DNA from: Pseudomonadota bacterium
Lineage (GTDB): Bacteria > Pseudomonadota > Gammaproteobacteria > Steroidobacterales > Steroidobacteraceae
Direction: 5' to 3'
DNA length: 27,942 bases
Assembly (NCBI GenBank): GCA_021780395.1
Contig: JAJXYU010000068.1
Coordinates: 1 to 27,942, forward strand
Positions 15,091-22,086 of this stretch are shown one piece after another. Position numbers and translations under genes: made by a program. The notes under the pieces are model-generated. The model was given only the letters and a program-made list of their open reading frames with translations. It made no database searches and was not told the DNA's origin. Numbering within the stretch: position 1 is the stretch's first letter; the number at the start of each line of letters is the position of its first letter.

Positions 15091-17174
15091 CCGGGCATCG
15101 CCACCGCGTGGCATTGCGACGGACCGACGTGCAGTCGTTCGGACACCGGTCGTGGTTCCTGATCGGCTTGCTCGCGAGCGCCGTCACGGCGCTCGGCGGC
15201 TGCGCGATCTATCGACCGAAGCCGTTGCCTTGGCAATCGAATCTGGCACCCGCGCCGACCGTGATCGTCGCCGCCCGCGACTTCGCCATTCCCGGCTTGC
15301 GCCCCGCGCCGATCGACCCGGCGAAGGGGTTCACCGAGTCGAACGTCGCGACGCTCGCGGTGCTCGGCAATCCCGGGCTCCGCGCCGTACGCCGCCGTGA
15401 CCACATCGCGCGGGCCCAGGTGTTCGCGGCCGGGCTGCTGCCGGATCCGGTACTGACCGGCGGGATCTCGAAGTCGCCGTTCTTCACCGGCTACACCGCC
15501 GCGCTGACCGAAGCCCTCCGGGCGCTGATCACGCACGCGGCCTCGACGGCGGCGGCGAGGGCCCAGGCGCGACGCGTTCACCTCAACGTGGTCTGGCAGG
15601 AGTGGCAAGTCGCCGCTCGCGCGCGGGAGCTCTACGTGCAGGCACGGACGCTGCGGCGCTTGCGGACCGTGCTCGGCGCCCGGCGCCGGACGCTCGAACG
15701 GCTCTACCGTCGCGATCTCGCCGCGCTTGCGTATCACGAGGTGTCCTCCGCCCGGGTGTCCCGGGACCTGACGGCCTGGAATGCCGCCGAGGCTGCCTGG
15801 CGGGCGCTCGAGCTGCGCGAGAACACCAACCGCCACGCGCTCGATGGCCTGCTCGGGCTCGAGCCGTCGGTGCACCTGCGCTTGCGCCGTGCGGCTCGCG
15901 AGCCGGCGATCACCGCCGCGCGCTATCGATCGGCGCTCGCGCAGCTGCCCCGTCGGCGACCCGATCTGCTCGCATTGCGTGCGGGCTATCGCAGCCAGGA
16001 GCAACGGCTGCGCGTCGCGATACTCGGCCAGTTCCCGCTGATCGGCGTCGGCGTGGAGAAGGCGCGCAGCGCCGAAGAAGGAATCCAGAGCACCGGCTTC
16101 AACGTGTCGTTGAGCTTGCCGGTCTTCAACCGCAACCGTGGTTCGATCGCGATCGCCCGTGCGACCAGAGCGTACCTCTACCGACGCTACCAAGCGCGAC
16201 TCGACGAGAGCATCGTTCAGGCGGATGAAGTCTGGACGGCGACGCAGATCATGCGGCGCCAACTCGTGGTGCTCGCGGCGCAACGCGCGGCGACGGCTCG
16301 CGCCGCGGCGATGGCGAAGCGGAGTCTGTCGAGCGGCACCGAGAGCCTCGCCGCGTACGCACGTCTCGAATCCGCCGCGATCGGCGTGGACGTGCAATTC
16401 ATCGAATTGCGCGGCGCTCTGCGTCAGGCCGGGGTCGTGCTCGGGACGATTCTCGCGTGGCCGATCGGCGCCCACGCGCGCGCCGTTTCACGTGCGTCGC
16501 GTGACCACGACTTCGAGGTATTCGCCCGGAATGACCAGGGACCCGTCCTGCGCCACGTTGAGCTGCTCGAGGAGTGCGTCGATGTCCGCCTCGAGGCGCG
16601 CCCGCGCGTCCGGGTCGAGCGCAGCGAATGCCTTCACCATCGGTCCATATCGGGTGCTGAAGAACTCGATCCAGTGTCGGTTCGACCGGTAACGGAACAC
16701 GAACTGCGTGATGGTCGTCTCGACCACCGCATCGGACCCGAACAACCCATCGAGGTGGGCTTTCGTGCCCCAGAGCAGCGGCGATTTCACACCCGGTGCC
16801 GACGGGACGTACCGACCGAGGATCTGGAAGAGCTTTCCGATGAATCCGCCGGGCGTCCAATTGGCCAGTCCGATCGTGCCGCCCCGGCGGCAGACCCGCA
16901 GGAGTTCCCGTGCCGCCTGTTCCTGGTTCGGCGTGAACATCACACCGAACGTGGAGAGCACGACGTCGAAGCTCTCGGCCGGGAAGGGCAGGCGCTCCGC
17001 ATCCGCCGGTTGAAACGTGACCGGCAGTCGTTCGGCCGCCGCACGCCTTGCGGCGTGCTCCAGCAGCGATTCGACGAAGTCGGTCGACACCACGTTCGCG
17101 AAACGACGAGCGGCTGCGAGGGTGGCGTTCCCGCTGCCTGCCGCGACGTCGAGCACCCGTTGATTCGAGCGTAG
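15087..17174 (+). CDS. Outer-membrane efflux channel (TolC/OEP family), lipoprotein, with a run-on reading frame
   Basis: Starts in an ATGA overlap with the pump gene. The signal peptide ends in LGGC (C39), so the mature protein is a lipoprotein as in OprM-type channels. Residues about 80-463 hold the two OEP repeats of long arginine- and alanine-rich helices with strands such as TGGISKSPF and GFNVSLSLPVFNRNRGSIAIA. The normal family end would be near residue 463 (about 16475-16500). Instead the frame continues another 230 codons to 17174, entirely antisense to the methyltransferase gene from 16488 on, with a low-complexity, charged translation unlike any domain. A stop (TGA, 16502-16504) lies in another frame at the expected end; a 1-nt deletion in or before the CG-rich run near 16473-16482 would explain this. 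The real protein is probably about 465-475 residues. Confidence 0.8.
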   Translation: MTGHRHRVALRRTDVQSFGHRSWFLIGLLASAVTALGGCAIYRPKPLPWQSNLAPAPTVIVAARDFAIPGLRPAPIDPAKGFTESNVATLAVLGNPGLRAVRRRDHIARAQVFAAGLLPDPVLTGGISKSPFFTGYTAALTEALRALITHAASTAAARAQARRVHLNVVWQEWQVAARARELYVQARTLRRLRTVLGARRRTLERLYRRDLAALAYHEVSSARVSRDLTAWNAAEAAWRALELRENTNRHALDGLLGLEPSVHLRLRRAAREPAITAARYRSALAQLPRRRPDLLALRAGYRSQEQRLRVAILGQFPLIGVGVEKARSAEEGIQSTGFNVSLSLPVFNRNRGSIAIARATRAYLYRRYQARLDESIVQADEVWTATQIMRRQLVVLAAQRAATARAAAMAKRSLSSGTESLAAYARLESAAIGVDVQFIELRGALRQAGVVLGTILAWPIGAHARAVSRASRDHDFEVFARNDQGPVLRHVELLEECVDVRLEARPRVRVERSECLHHRSISGAEELDPVSVRPVTEHELRDGRLDHRIGPEQPIEVGFRAPEQRRFHTRCRRDVPTEDLEELSDESAGRPIGQSDRAAPAADPQEFPCRLFLVRREHHTERGEHDVEALGREGQALRIRRLKRDRQSFGRRTPCGVLQQRFDEVGRHHVRETTSGCEGGVPAACRDVEHPLIRA

Positions 17175-17324
17175 ATCGACGGCCTCGCAGAGCATCTCGC
17201 CGACGATCTGCAAGGTGTTGCCGACGGCCGCGTAATCGCCGACGCTCCACGCGCTACGGCTCCGGGCCTTGATGGCCTCGAGATCGATCGTTGCGGGCTC
17301 CACCGCCTGGACTCCGATCTCCAT
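16488..17324 (-). CDS. Class I SAM-dependent methyltransferase
   Basis: A 278-residue cytoplasmic enzyme with the class I methyltransferase signature: VLDVAAGSGNATLAAARR (motif I, SAM-binding glycine loop), the acidic end of strand 2 in VVSTDFVESLLEHA, FQPADAERLPFPAESFDVVLSTFGVMF (motifs II and III, like UbiE/Methyltransf_11) and LLRVCRRGGTIGLANW. The substrate is unknown. The frame stays open far upstream (to 18551 antisense to the AraC gene), but the ATG at 17324 is preceded by AGGAGG with 5-nt spacing, which settles the start. It is divergent from a cupin-AraC regulator, a common arrangement of target and regulator. Its 3' half is crossed by the run-on frame of the efflux channel on the other strand. 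Confidence 0.87.
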   Translation of the reverse strand: MEIGVQAVEPATIDLEAIKARSRSAWSVGDYAAVGNTLQIVGEMLCEAVDLRSNQRVLDVAAGSGNATLAAARRFANVVSTDFVESLLEHAARRAAAERLPVTFQPADAERLPFPAESFDVVLSTFGVMFTPNQEQAARELLRVCRRGGTIGLANWTPGGFIGKLFQILGRYVPSAPGVKSPLLWGTKAHLDGLFGSDAVVETTITQFVFRYRSNRHWIEFFSTRYGPMVKAFAALDPDARARLEADIDALLEQLNVAQDGSLVIPGEYLEVVVTRRT

Positions 17325-17329
17325 GCTCG

Positions 17330-17335
17330 CCTCCT
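17330..17335 (-). promoter_or_regulatory. Strong ribosome-binding site of the methyltransferase
   Basis: AGGAGG on the minus strand, 5 nt before the ATG at 17324. It fixes the start inside a reading frame that stays open for more than a kilobase further upstream. Confidence 0.75.
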
Positions 17336-17409
17336 GGGTGCGACCGCCCGGCCGGAAGCCCCAGCGTGGCCTGCCGGTCGCTGCCGACGCCGAGGTGTCG
17401 AGGAGTCGT

Positions 17410-17440
17410 TTTACACGCGGCGACCGCCGGCGTGTATGCT
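17410..17440 (+). promoter_or_regulatory. Promoter-like element with a dyad in the spacer, methyltransferase/AraC intergenic region
   Basis: TTTACA (17410-17415) and TATGCT (17435-17440) form -35/-10 elements with a 19-nt spacer. A 7-bp inverted repeat, TACACGC (17412-17418) and GCGTGTA (17430-17436), with GGC and GCC nested inside, spans that spacer and overlaps both elements. It is the only strong dyad in the 204-nt divergent region and is the likely site of regulation of the AraC gene, the methyltransferase, or both. Binding protein unknown. Confidence 0.45.
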
Positions 17441-17528
17441 CGGTCGTCCGGCTGATTTGGCGTGACGTCCGGATTCGTCCGCAATCGTCATCGCACCGAC
17501 CGGCGTCGTGCCTGCGAGCGGAACTCCA

Positions 17529-18515
17529 ATGCCTAGCGATGCGCTGTCGGATCTGCTGCGAACCGTGCGACTGACGGGGGCGACATTCTTCGAAGTCGCC
17601 GCAACGGAGCCGTGGGTGGCGGAGCAACCGCCGGCAGAGCTCATCCTGCCGAGGATCCTGCCGGGCGGTGAGCGGCTGATCTCGTACCATGTCGTCACGC
17701 AAGGCCGGTGTTTCGCCACCGTGATCGGTGGCGAGCCGATCACGCTCGAGGCCGGTGACATCATCGTCATCACCCGGGGTGATCCGCACGTGATGTCGAG
17801 TCGTCCGGGAATGCGCGCGAATCCGGTGGCCGGCGATGCGTCGGTCGTGCCCGTGGATGGTACGTTCCCGTTTTCGGTCAGATACGGCGACGAGGGCCCC
17901 GTCGCCGCACGGCTGGTGTGCGGATTCCTGGCGTGCGACGCGCGACCGTTCAACCCGTTGCTCGACAACCTGCCGGCGGTGATGAAGGTGAGGGCATCGT
18001 CGGATGCAGCGGGCGGCTGGCTCGCCCAGTTCGTCCGGGTCGCGGTGGCGGAGTCGACCGAGAAGCGAGCCGGCACCGAGAGCGTCCTCGCCAAGCTCAG
18101 CGAACTCATGTTCATCGAAGTCGTGCGTCGTCACATGGAGAGCATGCCAGCCGATCGGGCCGGATGGCTGGCCGGTCTGCGCGATCCTTTCGTCGGCAGG
18201 GCCCTGTCGCTGATGCACGGCAGTCCGGCGCATGACTGGACGATCGATGAGCTCGGCAGAAAGGTGGGTCTGTCGCGCTCGGTCCTCGCGGAACGCTTCA
18301 CCGATCTCCTGGGAATGCCACCGATGCGCTATCTCGCGCGGTGGCGCATGCAGATTGCGGCGAGCGTCCTCAGTGACGCGAGTTCCAACATCGCGGCGAT
18401 CGCCGAACAAGTCGGCTACGAGTCGGACGCGGCTTTCAGCCGGGCCTTCAAGAAACTCGTGGGCGTGCCGCCCTCCGAATGGCGCCGGCGCCCGACGTCG
18501 ACGGGAAAGGGATAG
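17529..18515 (+). CDS. AraC-family regulator with N-terminal cupin domain
   Basis: A 328-residue DNA-binding regulator. The N-terminal half is a cupin of the AraC-associated type: GERLISYHVVTQGRCF, then ITLEAGDIIVITRGDPHVM, with a later LVCGFLACDARPFNPLLDNLP. The C-terminal part (about residues 225-325) has the double helix-turn-helix: WTIDELGRKVGLSRSVLAERF and NIAAIAEQVGYESDAAFSRAFKKLVGVPPSEWRR. An in-frame GTG lies 21 nt earlier; the ATG at 17529 is preferred for its position after GCGGA. It probably controls the divergent methyltransferase gene. Its effector is unknown; cupin-AraC proteins usually sense small organic molecules or oxidants. Confidence 0.88.
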   Translation: MPSDALSDLLRTVRLTGATFFEVAATEPWVAEQPPAELILPRILPGGERLISYHVVTQGRCFATVIGGEPITLEAGDIIVITRGDPHVMSSRPGMRANPVAGDASVVPVDGTFPFSVRYGDEGPVAARLVCGFLACDARPFNPLLDNLPAVMKVRASSDAAGGWLAQFVRVAVAESTEKRAGTESVLAKLSELMFIEVVRRHMESMPADRAGWLAGLRDPFVGRALSLMHGSPAHDWTIDELGRKVGLSRSVLAERFTDLLGMPPMRYLARWRMQIAASVLSDASSNIAAIAEQVGYESDAAFSRAFKKLVGVPPSEWRRRPTSTGKG

Positions 18516-18518
18516 CGA

Positions 18519-18541
18519 GTCCCGGGGGAGTCGCCCGGGAC
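18519..18541 (+). terminator. GC hairpin after the AraC gene
   Basis: A perfect 8-bp inverted repeat (GTCCCGGG and CCCGGGAC, 7-nt loop) starts 4 nt after the AraC stop and lies between convergent genes. No T tract follows. Same stem and loop size as the hairpin at 6405-6427. Confidence 0.45.
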
Positions 18542-18587
18542 GACGCTGCACCCGGCGCCGTGGCGAAGGTCGACGGGATCCGTGCCG

Positions 18588-19019
18588 TCAACGGCGAGAT
18601 TGCGACCGCAGGAGCTCCGCGAAAAGTCCGATCTCTTCGCGTTCCTGATGATGCTCCACGAGACGCTTGAGGGGACCCTCGGCATCGATCAGGCCGATCA
18701 GCGTCCGGGAGGTGATCTCGACCGCGCGTGCGCCTTCCAGCCGGCCGATCGCGTCGCGAACCAAGCGGGTGATTCGGCGGTGCTCCGCCGTGTAGATGCT
18801 CGTCGACCAGCGAAGCGGGATGGATGGATCGCATCGGCTCAGGAGAACCCGCTCCTCGAGGTCGAAGTGGCTCGCCAGTCGCTGCTCATAGTCGAGCAGA
18901 AGCGAGGTCGCACTTGCCCACTGCCGCTCGACCAGCGCGGTCTGGTGCCGAGAGAACAACTCATTCAAGATTCCATGGTGTTCCAGGAGCATCGGAATGG
19001 GTGGGGCGACCGGCTGCAT
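18588..19019 (-). CDS. Hemerythrin-like (HHE) iron-binding protein
   Basis: A 143-residue four-helix protein with the repeated histidine/glutamate pattern of hemerythrin-like domains: LLEHHGILNELFSRHQ (helix 1), LASHFDLEERVLL (helix 2), YTAEHRRITRL (helix 3) and LVEHHQEREEIGLF (helix 4). These residues would hold a non-haem di-iron centre that binds oxygen or nitric oxide, or act in iron handling; in denitrifiers such proteins often accompany nitrate and nitric-oxide genes. The start is uncertain: the frame is open to an ATG at 19175, which would add 52 residues of arginine-rich sequence without family resemblance. The shorter start is preferred. An FNR/DNR-type palindrome lies upstream between this gene and the divergent DUF6306-like gene. 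Confidence 0.78.
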   Translation of the reverse strand: MQPVAPPIPMLLEHHGILNELFSRHQTALVERQWASATSLLLDYEQRLASHFDLEERVLLSRCDPSIPLRWSTSIYTAEHRRITRLVRDAIGRLEGARAVEITSRTLIGLIDAEGPLKRLVEHHQEREEIGLFAELLRSQSRR

Positions 19020-19217
19020 CGGCGTGATGCGCGCCAACCTGCCGAGCAGTCGATTACGCCGGACCACGAGCCTCGCCTCGAGTGGTGGATATTGCGGGAT
19101 GCCGACGGTCGCTCGCGGCACCTGCGCCGCAGCACGGACAGTGACGGACCCGCTCGTCCGGCGACCGTTCAGCATGCCGACGCGATTCGACGATCCACCG
19201 TCAGGGAGGTGGGTGCC

Positions 19218-19231
19218 TTGATCGAGATCAA
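19218..19231. promoter_or_regulatory. FNR/ANR/DNR box
   Basis: TTGATCGAGATCAA is an exact match to the consensus TTGAT-N4-ATCAA bound by FNR/ANR/DNR regulators under low oxygen or nitric oxide. It lies in the divergent interval between the hemerythrin-like and DUF6306-like genes, with its centre about 52 nt before the latter's ATG. Neither side has a clear -10 element at the ideal distance (TCGAAT on the minus strand at 19190-19185 is the best candidate), so which gene it serves is open. Confidence 0.7.
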
Positions 19232-19276
19232 GCGGGTCGGGAGTGCCCGAGCACGAACCGACCGCGGGAGACGTCC

Positions 19277-19690
19277 ATGAACGCCATCGATGATGCCGAA
19301 CTCGTCGCCCGACTCAACGAGCTACTCGAGGCCGAGCGTGCGGGTGCACGCGTCGCGCTCGAAAGTATCCGCGACGCGCAATCCGAAACGCTCGCGGATC
19401 TGATGCGGGCGGTTCAGGCGGACGAAGCGCGGTGGTGCGCGATGTTGCACCGGGCGATCACCGCCCTCGGGGCGATACCGTCGTCGAGCACCGGTGCGTT
19501 CTACGGGAAAGCGATGGCGATCGGCGATTGGCACGAGCGCCTCGCCTTTCTAAATCGCGGTCAGGGTTGGGTGGTGCGAAAGCTCCGGGACCTCCTGCCG
19601 AAGGTGCGGCAGGACGGTCTGCGACGCGAATTGTCCGGGATGTTGCAAGCGCACGAGGCGAACATCGCGCGAGTGAACGACAGCCTGTGA
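19277..19690 (+). CDS. DUF6306-like small helical protein
   Basis: A 137-residue, all-helical soluble protein rich in glutamate and histidine: LNELLEAERAGARVALESI, AVQADEARWCAMLHRAI, GAFYGKAMAI, LAFLNRGQGWVVRKLRDLLP and MLQAHEANI. The E-E-x-x-H-like spacing (EAERAG, DEARWCAML) resembles ferritin-like bundles, and the whole resembles what I recall as the DUF6306 family, which occurs beside nitrate and denitrification genes; this assignment is from memory and not searched. Ribosome-binding site GGGAG (19266-19270) is 6 nt before the ATG. An FNR/DNR box lies upstream. Function unknown; a metal-binding or electron-carrier-protecting role is only a guess. Confidence 0.75.
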   Translation: MNAIDDAELVARLNELLEAERAGARVALESIRDAQSETLADLMRAVQADEARWCAMLHRAITALGAIPSSSTGAFYGKAMAIGDWHERLAFLNRGQGWVVRKLRDLLPKVRQDGLRRELSGMLQAHEANIARVNDSL

Positions 19691-19740
19691 TCGTCGGCGC
19701 GTCCGGATGCGCTGCAGTCGGGTCCGGCGATGGCAATCGC

Positions 19741-19781
19741 TTGACCCCCGTCAAGGCGCGCCGCGCGCCGCGCGATACAGT
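19741..19781 (+). promoter_or_regulatory. FNR/DNR-like box with matched -10, promoter of the DUF2249 gene
   Basis: TTGACCCCCGTCAA (19741-19754) is a perfect palindrome in its arms and differs from the FNR consensus by one symmetric pair (TTGAC/GTCAA instead of TTGAT/ATCAA). A -10-like TACAGT follows at 19776-19781. With transcription starting near 19788 the box is centred close to -41, the class II position used by FNR/DNR activators. The gene starts at 19821 with AAGGGG at 19809-19814. Confidence 0.65.
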
Positions 19782-19820
19782 CGATCCGTCATCGGACCGT
19801 GTCATTCGAAGGGGAAACCA

Positions 19821-20060
19821 ATGCCCGAACTCAAGATGCTCGACGTGCGCACCCTGATTCCGAGAGATCGTCACCGGCAGATATTCGAGACGTATGCCGC
19901 GCTCGAGCCCGGCGAGTCCTTCGTACTCGTCAACGACCATGATCCGCGGCCTCTCTACTACCAGTTCGATGCGGAATACGAGGGAGAATTTTCCTGGAGT
20001 TACCTGGAGGAAGGTCCGACGACCTGGCGGGTCGAAATCGGACGTCGGGCGGCCGCCTAG
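19821..20060 (+). CDS. DUF2249 protein
   Basis: A 79-residue soluble protein that is a single DUF2249 domain: LDVRTLIPRDRHRQIFETY, ALEPGESFVLVNDHDPRPLYYQF and TTWRVEIGRR, a TusA-like/alpha-beta fold with the conserved NDHDPRPL. The family recurs beside hemerythrin-like proteins and denitrification genes; its biochemical role is not established. The ATG at 19821 is chosen because AAGGGG lies 6 nt upstream and the conserved fold starts at residue 7; an in-frame extension to 19707 would cross the promoter. Low-oxygen or nitric-oxide activation is indicated by the FNR/DNR-like site and -10 element upstream. Confidence 0.88.
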   Translation: MPELKMLDVRTLIPRDRHRQIFETYAALEPGESFVLVNDHDPRPLYYQFDAEYEGEFSWSYLEEGPTTWRVEIGRRAAA

Positions 20061-20175
20061 GGCGCGTCCTCCGTCCGCGAAGAGTCAGGCGCACCGTCGC
20101 GCGACCGATACCGGAGCGTGACGGGGATGCCGTGATGTCGGCCGCCCGTCGTTTCCCGATCGCGAGGCGCGTGCG

Positions 20176-22086
20176 ATGGATGCGAGTGTCGAGGATTCCG
20201 GCAGCCGGTACGGTTGGACGCTGACGGGCAAGATCGCGGCGTTCGCGGCTGCGTTTCTCGCGCTGTCGCTGCTGGCGGTCGGCGGCACCGTCTGGCTGTC
20301 CTGGAACCTCGAGGGCGGTGCCGCGGCGGTCAACGAAGCCGGCCGCCTGCGGATGCTAAGCTACCGTCTGGCGTTGTCCGCTTCGCAGGCGGATCGCCCC
20401 GAGGTGCGAGCGCGCGCCGCCGAATTCGACCGGATTCTCTCGGAACTCCGTGACGGCGATCCGGCACGGCCGCTGTTCGTTCCCTGGAACCCGGTGCTGC
20501 GCGCACGTTTTGCGCATGTCCGCGATGACTGGCTGGCGTTGCGTGCCCGCTGGCTCGATCCGCGGGAGCCGCGGCCGACCCGGGCGGAGGTCGATCGCTT
20601 CGTCTCCGGAATCGATGCCTTCGTGACGGGGATCGAGTGGCGGCTGGATCACTGGATGGCGGCACTGCACCTCCTGCAGGTCAGCCTCGCGACCCTCGTG
20701 GTGCTCGGTGCGTTGTTGATGATGTATGCGGGATATCTGCTGGTTCTCGCTCCGGTCGGACGCCTGCATCGCGGGGTGTCGGCGCTGGAGAGGGGCGATC
20801 TCACCGTGCGCGTCGATGTCGATTCCCGTGACGAACTCGGGGATCTCGCGCGCGGATTCAACCGGATGGCGCAGCATCTGGAGGCCTCGTACGCAGAGCT
20901 CGAGGCGCGTGTTCGAGCCAAGACGGCCAGCCTGCAGTCGCAACAGAAGCGACTCGCCGCCCTCTACGAGATCAGCCGGCTGGTCTCGCGCGCGCCGGGT
21001 CTCGACGAGCTGTCGACCGGCTTCGTTCGCGCGGTGCGCAGGCTTGCCGGCGCCGATGGCGCATTGCTGCGATGGACCGATGAGGGCCGGGAGCACTATG
21101 CGCTGCTCGCCTCGGACGGCGTGCCGGAGTCGATGGTCGATCAGGAGCGTTGTCTTGCGGCCGGCACCTGCCATTGCGGCCTCGCGACCGCGGGATCGGG
21201 AATCCTCGTCCGACGGCTCGACGCCGCAGGGTCGCCGCCGATGCAGGTGCGGGTCTGCCTGCGCGAAGGATATACCACGGTCGTCAGCGTGCCCGTCGGC
21301 TTGCACCAGCGCTTATTGGGCGAACTCGACCTGCTCTATCGCGATCCGGTCGAGATGGACGCCGACCAACGTTCGTTGTTCGAGGCACTCGCCGGACACC
21401 TCGCAAGCGCGATGGAGGGGCTGCGCAGTGCCGCGCTGGAGCGAGAGGCCGTCGTTGCCCGGGAACGGACCCTGCTCGCCCGTGAGCTGCACGACTCGAT
21501 CGCGCAGTCGCTCGCGTTTCTCAAGATCCAGGTGCAGCTGCTGCGCGCGGCGCTGCAGTCCGGATCGAAGCCCGAGGTCGAGGCGGTGCTCGGCGAGCTG
21601 GATGCGGGCGTTCGAGAGAGCCAGGCAGACGTGCGCGAACTGTTGCTGCACTTTCGCACGCGTGCGTCCGACATCGACGTCGAATCGGCGCTGCGCAGCA
21701 CGCTGCAGAAGTTCGAATTGCAGAGCGGTGTTCCGACCCGCCTGACGCTCGACGGGCACGGCAGGCCGCCGGACGCGGACGTGCAGATTCAGGTGTTGCA
21801 CGTCGTCCAGGAAGCGCTCTCGAACGTTCGCAAACACGCCCGCGCGAGTCACGTCGACGTCCGGATTCGCAGCGAGCCTCACTGGTCGTTCGAGATCGCG
21901 GACGACGGAGTGGGGTTCGACCCCCAGGCAAATCCGCCCGGGACACGGGTTGGCATGCAGATCATGCGCGAGCGCGCCCGGACGATCAACGGCGCCCTTC
22001 GGATCGACTCATCGCCTGGGCGTGGTACGACCGTCGTGTTGGAGTTGCCGCCGACGGACGCGGCGGAGGTCGCCCGTGACCGCTGA
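20176..22086 (+). CDS. narX: Nitrate/nitrite sensor histidine kinase NarX
   Basis: A 636-residue inner-membrane kinase. Helix 1 (about residues 18-42) is followed by a periplasmic nitrate-binding P box, NEAGRLRMLSYRL at 53-65, closely like the NarX/NarQ P box with its essential arginine. Helix 2 (about 172-195) leads into a HAMP domain (PVGRLHRGVSALERGDLTVRV), then a GAF-like central module with C326, C332, C334 and C361 (CLAAGTCHCG), a cysteine cluster typical of NarX. The HisKA_3 transmitter has H439 in LARELHDSIAQSL, and the ATPase has EALSNVRKHA and IADDGVGFDP. It phosphorylates NarL in response to nitrate and nitrite. narL starts inside its last codons (11-nt overlap), so the two are coupled. 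Confidence 0.93.
   Translation: MDASVEDSGSRYGWTLTGKIAAFAAAFLALSLLAVGGTVWLSWNLEGGAAAVNEAGRLRMLSYRLALSASQADRPEVRARAAEFDRILSELRDGDPARPLFVPWNPVLRARFAHVRDDWLALRARWLDPREPRPTRAEVDRFVSGIDAFVTGIEWRLDHWMAALHLLQVSLATLVVLGALLMMYAGYLLVLAPVGRLHRGVSALERGDLTVRVDVDSRDELGDLARGFNRMAQHLEASYAELEARVRAKTASLQSQQKRLAALYEISRLVSRAPGLDELSTGFVRAVRRLAGADGALLRWTDEGREHYALLASDGVPESMVDQERCLAAGTCHCGLATAGSGILVRRLDAAGSPPMQVRVCLREGYTTVVSVPVGLHQRLLGELDLLYRDPVEMDADQRSLFEALAGHLASAMEGLRSAALEREAVVARERTLLARELHDSIAQSLAFLKIQVQLLRAALQSGSKPEVEAVLGELDAGVRESQADVRELLLHFRTRASDIDVESALRSTLQKFELQSGVPTRLTLDGHGRPPDADVQIQVLHVVQEALSNVRKHARASHVDVRIRSEPHWSFEIADDGVGFDPQANPPGTRVGMQIMRERARTINGALRIDSSPGRGTTVVLELPPTDAAEVARDR

Noticed and set aside
14062..15114. 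350-codon open frame on the minus strand
   Set aside because: Antisense to the RND pump gene with no domain; explained by codon bias of the pump gene.
17325..18551. N-terminal extension of the methyltransferase frame (total 687 codons)
   Set aside because: The extension is antisense to the AraC gene and no domain is visible; AGGAGG five bases before the ATG at 17324 sets the start.
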